From assembly GCA_964526835.1 (NCBI GenBank), contig CAZGMK010000014.1, forward strand, positions 13,554 through 77,553: 64,000 nt of DNA, read 5' to 3'. This DNA is from DAOSXA01 sp964526835 (GTDB lineage Bacteria; Zixibacteria; MSB-5A5; GN15; FEB-12). Position numbers and translations under genes: made by a program. This document shows positions 8,824 to 18,706 of the stretch, piece after piece (within the stretch, counting starts at the first letter, position 1; each line of letters opens with the position of its first letter). The notes below the pieces were generated by a model. That model ran no database searches. It worked only from the letters and a program-made list of their open reading frames with translations, and had not been told where the DNA came from.

Positions 8824-11800
8824 ATGAGCAAACTGCTGAAGATCATGGCGATTTCGACCGGCGTGTTGCTGCTTCTGTGTCTGGCAGTCGTGGTATTCTT
8901 CACGAGTTCTCCGGGCGAGGATCTCATGAGGGGCTGGCTGGCGAATCGACTCAGTTCCGAGGTCGGGCTTCCCGTCACAATCGACCGATTGGAGAGCAAT
9001 CTCTGGTCGCGCCTGCAGATGGACACCCTTGTCGTGATGCCTGCCGCGGACTCAGGCGGCACGCCTGTCCTGTTCATAGGACGCCTGACGGTCGGGTATA
9101 CCTTTCCCGACTTGCTGGGAAACACGATCAGACTGAGGAGTGTTGCGGTCGACAGCATCGCCCTGGCGCTGGAGATCGATAGTCTGGGTGGATTCGGTAT
9201 CCCGATAGTCGACTCTCCTACGCCCGAGGATGAGAAAGCAAGCGAGCCGGGGGGCGCCTTTGTCGTTGATTCGGTAGTAGTCGACAGAATCGGGGTGTCT
9301 CTTCTGGATTCTCGGCTGCCGCTCCACATCGGTGTCTCCGGGGCGGCGATCGCTTTGCAGGGTGTTGGCGACGAGACCGGCACGGGCCGCGTCAGTGTAT
9401 CCGGAGTTTCGGCGAACTGGGACAGCCTGGCGCTGGATGCCCGCGACCTCAATCTGGCGGGCTCGCTGAGCGACGACCGCTTACGTATCGATCATGCCGG
9501 TGCTGATCTTGAAGGGCTGCAGTTGGAAGTAACCGGGGAGGTCGGTATCTCCAGTCCGCGGTCCCTGGCGGTGACACTAACCGCCGAGGGCAACCTATCG
9601 ACTCTGGCGTCCAGGCTGGCGGCCGCTTATAAAGGGCTGAAAGTAAGCGATGGATATGCGAACCTGGAGTGCATCATTGAGGGCACTACAGACGCCCCGC
9701 AGGTGTCTGTGGAGGGGAGTCTTCGTGACCTGACCCTGCCGGAGTCGAAAATCGACTCCGCATCGGTGCTTGCCCGGTATGCAGATAGCACTATTGAGCT
9801 TGAGGATGTCAGCATCTCAGCGTTCGGCGGAATGATCAGGGGAGCAGGCAAGGCCGCCCCGGACCTCGCGGGCGCCGCCGAGTTACAAATAACTCTGGAT
9901 GGGATCTCTCTTGATGAGATCTGGCAGGCCGTCTACGGCGAGACTTCGCCGTATCAGGGGTCGCTCGATGGAGCCGTCAATGTCGAGGGTCGGGGCCGGA
10001 ACTGGGATTCGTGGAGCGTCGACGCTTCCCTCAGCGGCAAGAACCTGCGATACGATAACCGAGAGATACCCGATCTTCTCTGTGAGGTACGACACCGATC
10101 GGACCGGACAGTGCTATCGGTGCTTCATGGTAGCAACGAGATCACCGCCGATGTAGAGCTGTCCGCCGACAGCGTCAGCGGCACGTTCAGTGTGTCGGCG
10201 CCGGAGCTGACTGATCTCGCTCGCTTTGCAGACCAGCCGGAGCTTTCCGGCGCCATACAGGCGGAGGGAACCGTGGACGGGGCCTACGCTGATCCCCGAA
10301 TCGGCCTCACCCTTTCCGGTTCGAAAATCAGCTACCGCAACTTTCCAGTAGATACCCTGGCGGTGGAGCTGGTTTACTCCGAAAGCCTGCTGAACATAAT
10401 CGACCTTTCCTGTATGGGCAGTCTCGATTCATTGGGCGGCAGCGAGCCCCCGTTTGATCTTGACTCCCTGCACGGAGCCCTGATTTACGAATGCAGGTTG
10501 TCCGGCGTGCTGGACGAACTGCGGGGCGGCCTTTCGCTCAGTTTGACGGCGCCCGGCTATAAGCAGTACTCTCTTGACTCACTTGTAGCTGAGGCGGCAC
10601 TGGACGGGTCCCGGCTCAGGCTGACACGTCTGGAGGTCAGTCACCACGGGATCGCCGCGGTGGCGCAGGCGGTATTCGATACAACTACCGGTGATGGGTC
10701 GTTTGAGCTGACGATGAGGCCGGGTGCGGGCCTGTCGGATGTCGACACCGAGAAGGATCAAGCGCGTGAAGCAATCCCTGCCAGAGACTCCCTCGGTTCG
10801 GTGACAGGGGACTTCAACATGTCGCCCGATTCCGAACTCAGGGCGACTGTCCGCGCCGAAAGGATGTGGCTCGGTTTGATCTCCACACTTACCGGCGATT
10901 CGCTTCAGCTTGACGGGGAAGCGGATTTTGACCTGAGCGTCGATGGACCGATTCTGACTCCGGCGGCCTCGCTTAACACCACGATACGATCGCTTGAGGT
11001 ATCCGGCTACGGTATGGATTCCATCGTCGCCCGCATCGACCTGAATCGAGACGCGCTCGTACTCGACAGCCTGACGGCGTACGAACATGGACAGCAGCTT
11101 CGGGCATCAGGCCGTCTCGATCTGTCGGTTACCGACGACGGTTATTACGATTTGGCGCCTGATGGCGCTGTGAAGATGGAATTGGAAACAACAGGCTTCG
11201 ATGTGTCGGCCCTCAGTGGGCTGGTCTTCTCGCAGGGTCAACTGGCGGGTACTCTGTCGGCTGCGCTCCGGGTGTCCGGACAGCTGTCATCGCCGACCTG
11301 CGATGGCCGGCTCACCCTGCATGACGGTCGCGTCATGATGGCTGATGATTCCACGGCTGTAGAGAACGTGGCGCTATCATTGTCGTTCGCCGACACTACG
11401 CTGACGATCGACAGCGTGGCCGCCACGGTGTCCGGTCTGCCGCTGCGGGCGAGTGGATCCCTCGCAACCTCTCAGTTCCAAACCGCTTTTGTTGACCTGG
11501 GAATGAGTGTCGGTACCCTGGGAAGGCTTGAGATCAAGGGATCAGTCTCCGATGAGCGGGTGGATCTGAATCTGCTGTCCGATACGCTCAATCTCGCGCT
11601 CTTTCAGCCCTTCATTACCGACATCGACTCGCTCCGAGGCAGGCTCAACACTCAGATGGACATTCGCGGGGAATTGAGCGCGCTCGAGGTCGATGGGACA
11701 ATGGGAGTATCTGACCTGTCCCTCCACTCGGCGCAACAGGGTCTGAGTATCGCCGACGGCTACGCCGGCTTGCGATTCAACCGAAGCCAGGTGCTGATTG

Positions 11801-12888
11801 ACGCGCTGCAGGCCACCCTGAATGGCGGGAAGATCAAGGCGTCCGGTACCGTAACACACGATCAGGGCAAGCTGGTCGATATCGACCTGAACGCGTACGC
11901 CCGGCATGTCACCCTGAAGGAACCCGGAGTATACACAGTTGACATCGACAGTGCCGTCCTCAGCTACGAGAGGCGCAACGACGCCTATGTTTTGAGTGGT
12001 GACGTAGTGCTTGGTGAGGCGCGCCTCACCGCAGGCGTTCGCCCCGCCTCGGTGCTGCCCTGGGTCCAGTCGATAGAGACGGTGGATATGGAACTACCCG
12101 AGTTGGTGGCCCGATCCCGCCTGGACCTCCGTATTCGCGAAAGCAACAACCTCTGGGTCGATAACAACCTCGCCAGAATCCGCCTGCGCGCCGAGATCGG
12201 GATAATCGGCACGCCACTCAGACCCAACTTCACTGGCCTGGTCCGAATCGAGGAGGGATACCTTCTGTATCTCGATCGTCGCTTCCAGATCACTGAGGGG
12301 ACAGTGTATTTCACCGATCCGACCAGGCTCAATCCGGATATCAACCTGGAGGCGAGCACACAGGTAACAGTCTACCGGCGCACCGCCCCAGAGCCATACA
12401 CGGTCTTCATAAGAGCCGAGGGGCCTCTGAATCAACTGCGGTACGGCCTCTATTCAGAACCCGAGCTCGACAGGCCGGATATTGTGGCGTTACTTACCCT
12501 TGGCGCGACACGCTCTGACCTGACGAAAGGCGGGGACAGCCAGGGGGAGGGCGGCCTCACCCAGGTGCTGAAAGACCGCGCCGCCATGCTTACCAGTCAA
12601 CGGGTGTCGGGGTATCTGTCGCGGAGGGCGGGGACACTCTTCGGGTTCGATGAGTTCACGATTCAGGGGAACCTGTTTCAATTCGGCGATTCCTGGGGTC
12701 CAGAATTGGTGGCCTCGAAACGACTGTCACGGAACCTCAATCTTACATACTCGACGACAGTCGGACACCTTAACGACCAGACGGTCAGATTGGGCTATCG
12801 CCTGACGCCCCGCTGGTCGCTGATCGGGGAGACAGACCGACAGGGGCGGTCGGGCCTTGACCTGAAGTACGGAATCACGTTCAAATGA
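8824..12888 (+). CDS. tamB: TamB-like translocation/assembly protein
   Basis: About 1354 residues from ATG 8824; an upstream TTG at 8737 in the same frame is unlikely. Residues 7-25 are a single N-terminal membrane anchor. The remainder is a very long, repetitive beta-strand-rich protein with many GxLxxxxxxSG-type strands, as in the AsmA/TamB (DUF490) superfamily. The C-terminal 350 residues contain the conserved TamB domain, with LxxxGTPLRPNFTGLVRI, GYLLYLDRRFQITEGTVYF and a final beta-barrel-like GLDLKYGITF. TamB proteins span the periplasm and work with an Omp85 protein in outer-membrane protein or lipid transport. The Omp85 gene follows immediately and overlaps by 4 bases. Confidence 0.9.
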   Translation: MSKLLKIMAISTGVLLLLCLAVVVFFTSSPGEDLMRGWLANRLSSEVGLPVTIDRLESNLWSRLQMDTLVVMPAADSGGTPVLFIGRLTVGYTFPDLLGNTIRLRSVAVDSIALALEIDSLGGFGIPIVDSPTPEDEKASEPGGAFVVDSVVVDRIGVSLLDSRLPLHIGVSGAAIALQGVGDETGTGRVSVSGVSANWDSLALDARDLNLAGSLSDDRLRIDHAGADLEGLQLEVTGEVGISSPRSLAVTLTAEGNLSTLASRLAAAYKGLKVSDGYANLECIIEGTTDAPQVSVEGSLRDLTLPESKIDSASVLARYADSTIELEDVSISAFGGMIRGAGKAAPDLAGAAELQITLDGISLDEIWQAVYGETSPYQGSLDGAVNVEGRGRNWDSWSVDASLSGKNLRYDNREIPDLLCEVRHRSDRTVLSVLHGSNEITADVELSADSVSGTFSVSAPELTDLARFADQPELSGAIQAEGTVDGAYADPRIGLTLSGSKISYRNFPVDTLAVELVYSESLLNIIDLSCMGSLDSLGGSEPPFDLDSLHGALIYECRLSGVLDELRGGLSLSLTAPGYKQYSLDSLVAEAALDGSRLRLTRLEVSHHGIAAVAQAVFDTTTGDGSFELTMRPGAGLSDVDTEKDQAREAIPARDSLGSVTGDFNMSPDSELRATVRAERMWLGLISTLTGDSLQLDGEADFDLSVDGPILTPAASLNTTIRSLEVSGYGMDSIVARIDLNRDALVLDSLTAYEHGQQLRASGRLDLSVTDDGYYDLAPDGAVKMELETTGFDVSALSGLVFSQGQLAGTLSAALRVSGQLSSPTCDGRLTLHDGRVMMADDSTAVENVALSLSFADTTLTIDSVAATVSGLPLRASGSLATSQFQTAFVDLGMSVGTLGRLEIKGSVSDERVDLNLLSDTLNLALFQPFITDIDSLRGRLNTQMDIRGELSALEVDGTMGVSDLSLHSAQQGLSIADGYAGLRFNRSQVLIDALQATLNGGKIKASGTVTHDQGKLVDIDLNAYARHVTLKEPGVYTVDIDSAVLSYERRNDAYVLSGDVVLGEARLTAGVRPASVLPWVQSIETVDMELPELVARSRLDLRIRESNNLWVDNNLARIRLRAEIGIIGTPLRPNFTGLVRIEEGYLLYLDRRFQITEGTVYFTDPTRLNPDINLEASTQVTVYRRTAPEPYTVFIRAEGPLNQLRYGLYSEPELDRPDIVALLTLGATRSDLTKGGDSQGEGGLTQVLKDRAAMLTSQRVSGYLSRRAGTLFGFDEFTIQGNLFQFGDSWGPELVASKRLSRNLNLTYSTTVGHLNDQTVRLGYRLTPRWSLIGETDRQGRSGLDLKYGITFK

Positions 12889-14678
12889 AGACTTCGATGA
12901 GCCTGACAGGTCTGATGATGCTCCTTCTGGTCTTCTCCGGGGCCGGCGTGACAGCCGAGAAGACGAAGCCCCCCAGGGTCGGAAGCGTCTCGTTTGAAGG
13001 GAATAGGGCGTATGATGATGCGCGCCTCGAAGGGCTCATCCTGACCAGACCCTCCAGGTTTCTTGCACCGAGCACCTACCATCGTGACGTGTTCATGGAT
13101 GATCTTGAGACGCTGGTTGCGTTTTATCGCCAGAACGGTTTCCTGCAGGCGCTAATAGTAGATACTGCGGTAGTCGTCGACAGCGTCGAGAACCGAGTCG
13201 ATATCTCCATCGAACTTGCGGAAGGCGCCAGAACCATGGTCGAGGGTGTCGCGCTCTTCGGCAACACCTTCGTCGCCGACACGGCGCTGATGGAATATGT
13301 TGCCATTAAGAAGGGCGACCCGCTTCGTCGCGCTGCTATCGAAGACGCCGTCGTGAGGATTCTTTCCCTCTACGCCGAACACGGTTTCCTGTCCGCCTCT
13401 GTGACGCCGAAGGTGGAGGTGAACGACTCAGCGCACCTGGCACTGGTGGATTTCGTAGTGCGTGAGGGGCCCAGCAGTCGCATTGGCGATATAACCCTGT
13501 CTGGAGTCAAACGGACTCAAGAACACGTGATTCGCCGCGAACTCGACTTCTCGCGGGGCGACACAATAAGATACTCGCAGTTGATCCGCTCACAGCGACG
13601 CCTGTATTTGACAGGTCTGTTCGAGAGCGTCTTCGTACGACCTGCGCAATCTGCTGATACCGGTGCGGGTGAGCGAACGATTCTCGTGGAGATTAGGGAG
13701 AAGCCGTCAAGCGAGCTGGCCTTCTCTGTGGGATACGGTACTATCGAAAAGGCGCGCGGGCGAGCCGAGTTGAACACGATCAACCTGGCCGGGACCGCGC
13801 GCAAGGCCGGAGTCGCGCTGGAAGCAAACTTCATCAAGCAGGGAGCTTCACTGTCGTTCTCTGAGCCATGGACTCTCGGCACCCGCTGGAAGACCGATCT
13901 GTCACTATTCGGACGGTTGCGACAGGAGCCCGCATACCACGCTGAAGAGATCGGCGGCAAACTGACACTGGGAAGAAGTCTTGGGGCCTTCACCAGAGTA
14001 GCCCTGGCTTATCGTCTGGAGAATACCAGTCTGTCACACATTGACGTATCAACCTCTGTCGAGGACTCGAAGCCACGCCTCCGGAGTCTCACCCTGACCC
14101 TGTCGTACGATAGTCGCGACAATCTGTTTGATGCCTCGTCGGGATCGTATATGAACTGGTCCAACGAGGTCGCCGGCGGCCCGCTGAAGGGATCCAATAC
14201 TTTTGCCAAGTCCACCGTCGTACTCAAAAGATTTCATGCGCTCGGCCGCAGCACCGTGATCGGATCGGCTTTGGAACTCGGCTGGATGGGGGCATTCGGA
14301 GAAAGTGACGATGTACCGATCAGTGAGCGGTTCTACACCGGTGGTCCCACGTCGCTGCGCGGATTTAGCTATCAGATGGTTGGCCCCGTAGACGCCAACG
14401 GCGAGCCTCTGGGCGGCCGCTTCAAAGTGGTCTGTAACCTGCTCGAGATCAGGAGATCTATCTATAAGACGATGGGAGGGGTTCTGTTCTGCGAGCTGGG
14501 AAACGTGTGGAAGGAACCGGCGGCGGTCAGAATAGGTGACCTGCGGACTGATGTCGGAGCAGGACTCCGAATCAACTCGCCACTCGGGATACTCAGGCTG
14601 GACTACGGTATCAACCTCGACCGACGCCGGGATGAACCCTCGGGCAGGCTCTTCTTCAGCATGGGACAGGCCTTCTAG
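12885..14678 (+). CDS. Omp85/BamA-TamA family outer-membrane protein
   Basis: 597 residues. A signal peptide (residues 1-23) is followed by three to four POTRA-like units: RVGSVSFEGNRAYDDARL near 30, VEGVALFGNTFVADTAL near 115, and IGDITLSGVKRTQEHVI near 200. The C-terminal half is a beta barrel with the Omp85 signature GGPTSLRGFSY near residue 485, and it ends in a terminal Phe (LFFSMGQAF), the usual barrel signal. The ATG lies inside the tamB stop (ATGA), so the two genes are coupled. This supports a TamA-like partner of the upstream TamB rather than the main BamA. BamA proper usually has five POTRAs and about 800 residues. Confidence 0.9.
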   Translation: MKTSMSLTGLMMLLLVFSGAGVTAEKTKPPRVGSVSFEGNRAYDDARLEGLILTRPSRFLAPSTYHRDVFMDDLETLVAFYRQNGFLQALIVDTAVVVDSVENRVDISIELAEGARTMVEGVALFGNTFVADTALMEYVAIKKGDPLRRAAIEDAVVRILSLYAEHGFLSASVTPKVEVNDSAHLALVDFVVREGPSSRIGDITLSGVKRTQEHVIRRELDFSRGDTIRYSQLIRSQRRLYLTGLFESVFVRPAQSADTGAGERTILVEIREKPSSELAFSVGYGTIEKARGRAELNTINLAGTARKAGVALEANFIKQGASLSFSEPWTLGTRWKTDLSLFGRLRQEPAYHAEEIGGKLTLGRSLGAFTRVALAYRLENTSLSHIDVSTSVEDSKPRLRSLTLTLSYDSRDNLFDASSGSYMNWSNEVAGGPLKGSNTFAKSTVVLKRFHALGRSTVIGSALELGWMGAFGESDDVPISERFYTGGPTSLRGFSYQMVGPVDANGEPLGGRFKVVCNLLEIRRSIYKTMGGVLFCELGNVWKEPAAVRIGDLRTDVGAGLRINSPLGILRLDYGINLDRRRDEPSGRLFFSMGQAF

Positions 14679-14874
14679 AATGTCGCCGCAAGAGCTCCCG
14701 ATACTGTCATTAGGCGGCGGGACGGCCTGCACGACCGGTAAATCACAACAAGGTGTGTGAGCTACACTCGGTAGACCACAACTGTGCTGTGGGAGCTTGT
14801 CATCGGGTACCAACCGGTCGGATTCGTAGCAGCTTGAGCCCGGCGCCGAGGCGCCCCTTTTACACGGCCTCCGC

Positions 14875-15093
14875 TCACTCGTATGCTTGGAAGGGGCCTG
14901 ATTGCTCGATTCTGACCGAGTACCCCTCGAGTTCGGAGGGAATTCGCACTCTGGAATCCTCGGGGAGATCAGCCGTGAATACTTTGATGCACGGAGCGCC
15001 GTTGCACAAACCCTGACCGGTACCTGTCACACCGGGGATGTTCATCAACTGCCGGGTATGGTCTTTCAGAACATCTTCAATCGACTTTTTCAT
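14875..15093 (-). CDS. Small protein like the protease N-terminal domain
   Basis: 72 residues, ATG at 15093. The sequence includes IPGVTGTGQGLCNGAPCIKV, then a stretch ending LEGYSVRIEQSGPFQAY. The order GTGxG - variable strand - IPxxLxGYxVxxxxxGxFxxY parallels the N-terminal part (residues 60-135) of the adjacent trypsin-like lipoprotein, which has VVGTGTGRN, then IPVAIDGHPVVVKETGRFVV. I read it as a free-standing copy of that domain. It has no signal peptide, so it is probably cytoplasmic. No clear Shine-Dalgarno is visible upstream. A terminator separates it from the protease gene. The function is unknown. Confidence 0.6.
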   Translation of the reverse strand: MKKSIEDVLKDHTRQLMNIPGVTGTGQGLCNGAPCIKVFTADLPEDSRVRIPSELEGYSVRIEQSGPFQAYE

Positions 15094-15117
15094 GGCGCGG
15101 CTTCGGCTTTTCGGAAT

Positions 15118-15149
15118 AAAGCGAGCCCTTGTGAATACAGGCTCGCTTT
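15118..15149 (-). terminator. Intrinsic terminator after the protease gene
   Basis: A perfect 10-bp inverted repeat (AAAGCGAGCC / GGCTCGCTTT, 12-base loop). On the minus strand it is followed by TTTATT and lies 42 bases past the protease stop. The A/T-rich ends could make it work in both directions. Confidence 0.7.
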
Positions 15150-15191
15150 CTCATTACAGGAGTGGATCGTGAAGGCGACGAGCAAAGACGA

Positions 15192-17069
15192 CTAGTAAGT
15201 TACAGTCGCCTCATTGGAACACGGCGTCCCGCCTGTCTCGCATACCTTGTATACGTGAGAGCCACCGCCCACCTCACTGGTAGCATGGGTGTAGAATCCA
15301 TCATTCGGCGTCGTAGCGATCAACGCGCCGTCGCGATAGATTTCCACATCGGTCCCGGTCGCTCCCGACCATTCCAGATCGGCGTGCTTGCGGCCACGTA
15401 CCTTGTAACCCGTAGCCGTAAGCGTAATATCTCCGGTGCCGCCGCTCGATACCGTGACGGCCTGCGACGTGTTGTCGGTCGCGCCGTCATCATCGGTGAC
15501 GGTCAGCGTCACACCGTAGGTGCCGTCGGAGCCGTAGGTGTGCGAAGGATTCTGCGTGGTGGACGTGGCGCCGTCGCCGAACTCCCAGTACCAGCTGACA
15601 ATGCTGCCGTCGGAGTCGGTGCTCTGATCGGTGAAGTCAGCGGTCAAGTCCGTCGTCGTATAGGTGAAGTCAGCGGTCGGCGGACTATTTGTCGTGCTGC
15701 TGGAAACCGTAACGTCCTGCGACGTATTGTCGGTCGCGCCGTCATCATCGGTGACGGTCAGCGTCACACCGTAGGTGCCGTCGGAGCCGTAGGTGTGCGA
15801 AGGATTCTGGGCGGTTGATGTGGCGCCGTCGCCGAACTCCCAGTACCAGCCGGCAATGCTGCCGTCGGAGTCAGTGCTTGCGTCAGTGAAATAAGCCGTC
15901 AGCTCCGACGTCGTATAGGTGAAGTCAGCAGTCGGCGGATAGTTGGTGACACCGCCGCCATCATCAATCGTAACATTGAAGCGGTTCAGAACCCGATCAA
16001 TCTGGTTGGCCAGGGTACGATCGGAGCTACCCGCGAACAGAAGACCGACCGGATTCTTGTTATTATCGTCTGTTACAATCAGAGAACCCGAGTCGCCGCC
16101 ACTGCTGAAGGTCCCGGGAGTGATGGCTATCTGATCCTCCATGGTCGCGTACTCGGCGCAGTTGAAGGGCCCACGCGGCACATAACAGACATTAACAGTT
16201 ACATTGAGCTCAGAGACTTCACCGTGGGTCCAGCCGGTAGTTCGGCCGTACTTCTGCACTTTCATGCCAATGGTGGCGGACTTAGTCGTCGTGCTCGGCG
16301 TGCCGTAACCATCACCGGCTGGTGTGGCATAACCTACCGTTGATGTAGTCACAGCGGCAATAGCAGCATCGATGTAGTTGGTCGCTCCACCCATTGTGAT
16401 ATACTCGTAATCGTAGAGCGTTCCAATAGCATCGGCCGGATCAGAACCACCATCGCTCGGTCCGGGCTGGAGTACATTGTCACCTATGGTGGCGTTATTG
16501 GAATTGGCATAAATGTGATTGTTGCTGAGGGCGTAAACGTTACCTGAACCATCCTTGACACGGCAGGCGATAGTTCCGGCGGTAATGTCAGGATGGCCGG
16601 TCGACACGCCAATAGGCACCGGACGATCAAATCTTGCTTGCGGATCAGCGTAAACCACAAATCTGCCCGTTTCCTTGACGACCACAGGATGACCATCAAT
16701 AGCCACCGGAATGTCGGTTAGCGCTTTGGCCCTGCTTTCCATTTCTGAGGCTGTAAATCTGCCGCGTTGAGAAACGGGTCCTTCGGTGTAGACGACCACA
16801 GCTAATTCACCGTCGGCATTGCGACCTGTACCGGTGCCGACTACTTCAGTGTGACTGAATAGAGCTTCCGTGGATCGATCTTGAACTGCCATTACAGCCT
16901 GCACCGATGGGTTGGCTTTGCTCAGAGCGATGGCCTGCGTTGCGGCATCCGGCGCTTTGGTGACGCGGCTGGCGTCATTGCATCCGGCGTAGAACGCGAC
17001 GGAAGCAATTAGCAGAAGCGTCACTAATCCAAAAGCACTTAGACGCAACCATGAATGATTCCTCTTCAT
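15192..17069 (-). CDS. Trypsin-like lipoprotein with two PKD domains
   Basis: 625 residues; ATG 17069 is preceded by AAGGAG at a 7-base spacing. The N-terminus is hydrophobic and ends FYAGC, a plausible though atypical lipobox (Cys 29). Residues 55-135 form a small domain (GTGTG...PVVVKETGRFVV). Residues 140-375 look like a chymotrypsin-fold protease with candidate triad His in LSNNHIYA, Asp in YIDAAIA and Ser in GGDSGSLIV. Two PKD domains follow (each with WYWEFGDGATS and VTLTVTDDDGATDNTSQ) and then a short Ig/fibronectin-like C-terminal domain. PKD domains are typical of extracellular proteins that bind carbohydrate or protein. The protein is likely exported and surface- or periplasm-anchored; its substrate is unknown. 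Confidence 0.8.
   Translation of the reverse strand: MKRNHSWLRLSAFGLVTLLLIASVAFYAGCNDASRVTKAPDAATQAIALSKANPSVQAVMAVQDRSTEALFSHTEVVGTGTGRNADGELAVVVYTEGPVSQRGRFTASEMESRAKALTDIPVAIDGHPVVVKETGRFVVYADPQARFDRPVPIGVSTGHPDITAGTIACRVKDGSGNVYALSNNHIYANSNNATIGDNVLQPGPSDGGSDPADAIGTLYDYEYITMGGATNYIDAAIAAVTTSTVGYATPAGDGYGTPSTTTKSATIGMKVQKYGRTTGWTHGEVSELNVTVNVCYVPRGPFNCAEYATMEDQIAITPGTFSSGGDSGSLIVTDDNNKNPVGLLFAGSSDRTLANQIDRVLNRFNVTIDDGGGVTNYPPTADFTYTTSELTAYFTDASTDSDGSIAGWYWEFGDGATSTAQNPSHTYGSDGTYGVTLTVTDDDGATDNTSQDVTVSSSTTNSPPTADFTYTTTDLTADFTDQSTDSDGSIVSWYWEFGDGATSTTQNPSHTYGSDGTYGVTLTVTDDDGATDNTSQAVTVSSGGTGDITLTATGYKVRGRKHADLEWSGATGTDVEIYRDGALIATTPNDGFYTHATSEVGGGSHVYKVCETGGTPCSNEATVTY
15461..15939 (-). repeat. 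Tandem near-identical PKD-encoding repeat
   Basis: Two copies of about 224 bp (15461-15684 and 15716-15939) are offset by exactly 255 bp (85 codons) and differ at few positions. The near identity at the DNA level suggests recent duplication or gene conversion within the protease gene, and it could allow PKD copy number to change by recombination. Confidence 0.8.
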
Positions 17070-17741
17070 GAGTAACTCCTTCTCGGGTGAGGGTTTTGGG
17101 TTGGAGAGTTGGGGCGGTCAGTCAATCGTGGTTTCTCCACGGTACAATCCGACAAAATTGGTGTATTCGCACGGCAGTCATTAGCGAGTGCCGTTCGAAG
17201 TCGTAAAGCGGTGGAAGGCGGGAAGAGCGGATGTTCGTCGGCAAATCGCATTGACTGCCTGATATCAGTGTCCCTGGGCGGCATCACCGCTTCGGCAATG
17301 CGGAGCAGATCGCGAGTGTCTGCATAAGGCTCTTAGGGCGCAAGCCAGAGATGCTATCATCAATCCGGGTGGATTGACTTCTGCAGCAGCACGTTACCCA
17401 AGCGGCTTTGGTCTCCGTATACATCCCTTAAACCACCAATCACTTCAACTTTGGGGACCCCGGGCACCTACACCATTGTCGCGTACCTAAACAGATGAGA
17501 CCAGCCGAGTGCCTTCGACACAGACATCCACTTGATCAAGTAGTGCGAGCAACCAAGGGTCCACCAGCCGTTTGCATCCTACTAGTGGTATAGACACGCG
17601 AGAACCACGAAAAATACACGGAGATGAGTCGTTCTTTCGGTCGCACATCCGTCGAATGCGGAAATTTCGCCAGGAGTAGTCCAGACGACCCCGCGGCGAC
17701 GCGAGGAGGGCACAGGCCGGACACAGAGGACTCCGCGCCCG
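17070..17741. other. Intergenic region with no recognised gene
   Basis: 672 bases between the protease start (minus strand) and the HTH gene stop (minus strand). The only short frames on either strand lack ribosome sites and domain features. The protease promoter should lie at its left end, but I could not find a convincing -35/-10 pair. No hairpin terminator was recognised after the HTH gene. Confidence 0.5.
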
Positions 17742-18251
17742 TTACTCGGTCAGGACATAGCCGGCGCGACGACGGAAGGCCCCGTCGACCACTTCCATCA
17801 TTCTCTTGGTGAGAAACTCATCGCGCACGGCATCATGGTCGGTGTGATAGCGGGCGATGATCCGGTTGACTTCCGCCTCCGAGTAGTCGCGGCCGGGCTC
17901 GAACTGGGCGAGGATATACTCCAGCAGGAACTGCCGCTTGCTGGTTTTGCCTGCGGTCTCCCTCCTGGCGCGAGCATTGACCCGGTCGGCCCTGTTAGTC
18001 TTTGGCTGCGGCGCGCCGCCGTTGGTCTCGGCCCGGCGTTTTAGCATGATCGAATTGCGGTTGGATTGATTCTCCAGCCACTCGTACACGGATTGCTCCG
18101 GGATACGCCAGTCCTTGCCGATTTTGTAGGCTTCGATCTCGCCGGCCTGGACCTTGCGAGTAATGACCTGGACATTCATTTTCAGTTTCTTGGCCAGCTC
18201 GGCGGTGGTGAAGAATTCCGTCTCCTTTATAATACCTTCCCGGTAAGCCAC
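17742..18251 (-). CDS. Excisionase-type HTH plus DUF2087 regulator
   Basis: 169 residues. The start is GTG 18251, chosen because AAGGAG lies 7 bases upstream. Residues 12-62 match a MerR/excisionase-like DNA-binding domain (TTAELAKKLKMNVQVITRKV, then IEAYKIGKDWRIPEQSVYEW). After a basic linker, residues 105-160 match DUF2087 (KRQFLLEYILAQFEPGRDYS and VNRIIARYHTDHDAVRDEF), a domain often joined to HTH modules. It is a likely cytoplasmic transcription factor. Its target is unknown; it stands alone, with its own probable sigma70 promoter. Confidence 0.8.
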   Translation of the reverse strand: MAYREGIIKETEFFTTAELAKKLKMNVQVITRKVQAGEIEAYKIGKDWRIPEQSVYEWLENQSNRNSIMLKRRAETNGGAPQPKTNRADRVNARARRETAGKTSKRQFLLEYILAQFEPGRDYSEAEVNRIIARYHTDHDAVRDEFLTKRMMEVVDGAFRRRAGYVLTE

Positions 18252-18302
18252 TTAGACAACTCCTTGCATGCAACTGATTAGACAACCTTAAAGTACGAGG
18301 CT

Positions 18303-18332
18303 ATCCTATGACACTTGCTGGCAGATAGTCAA
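18303..18332 (-). promoter_or_regulatory. Probable sigma70 promoter for the HTH gene
   Basis: On the minus strand TTGACT (18327-18332) and TAGGAT (18303-18308) are separated by 18 bases. The predicted transcript start is about 45 bases before the GTG start. The match is 5/6 in -35 and 4/6 in -10. Confidence 0.45.
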
Positions 18333-18706
18333 ATAGTTTTTTGTATCATGCCTCACTTACACGTCCTTTTTCTTATCGTGGCTGTTGCGTCTACCGGCTG
18401 ACCGATGGCCGCCAACTCCGAGGCGCCCTCTTTCAACCTGCACCCAGCTCGGTCGGGGACTGTTTACTGTTTGTCGACATCCCCGCCTGTGGTCGGTGCC
18501 CCAGTCATCCCGGGCACGGGGCCCTCTCCGCGCTTGCCTCGCCGGGCCCTTAAGCGTCCTCTCGACAATAGCTTAGCGTTTTGCAAGGCCGCCCGGCCGC
18601 ATTGGCAGACGGGTTGCATTCCAGCCCCCTGTGAAACGAGCTAACGTTGCGGACTACAGCCCGGGGCGGACCAGGGTGGGCTCGCAACGACCAAGGAGGC
18701 TGGACC
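18333..18706. other. Divergent intergenic region
   Basis: About 370 bases between the HTH-gene promoter and the McsA-like gene. The short frames on the plus strand show no domain or ribosome site. The promoter of the McsA-like gene should lie here but no strong consensus was seen. Confidence 0.4.

Noticed and set aside
15461..15939. Direct repeats suggesting a CRISPR array
   Set aside because: Only two long copies, in frame within a coding gene, with no spacers.
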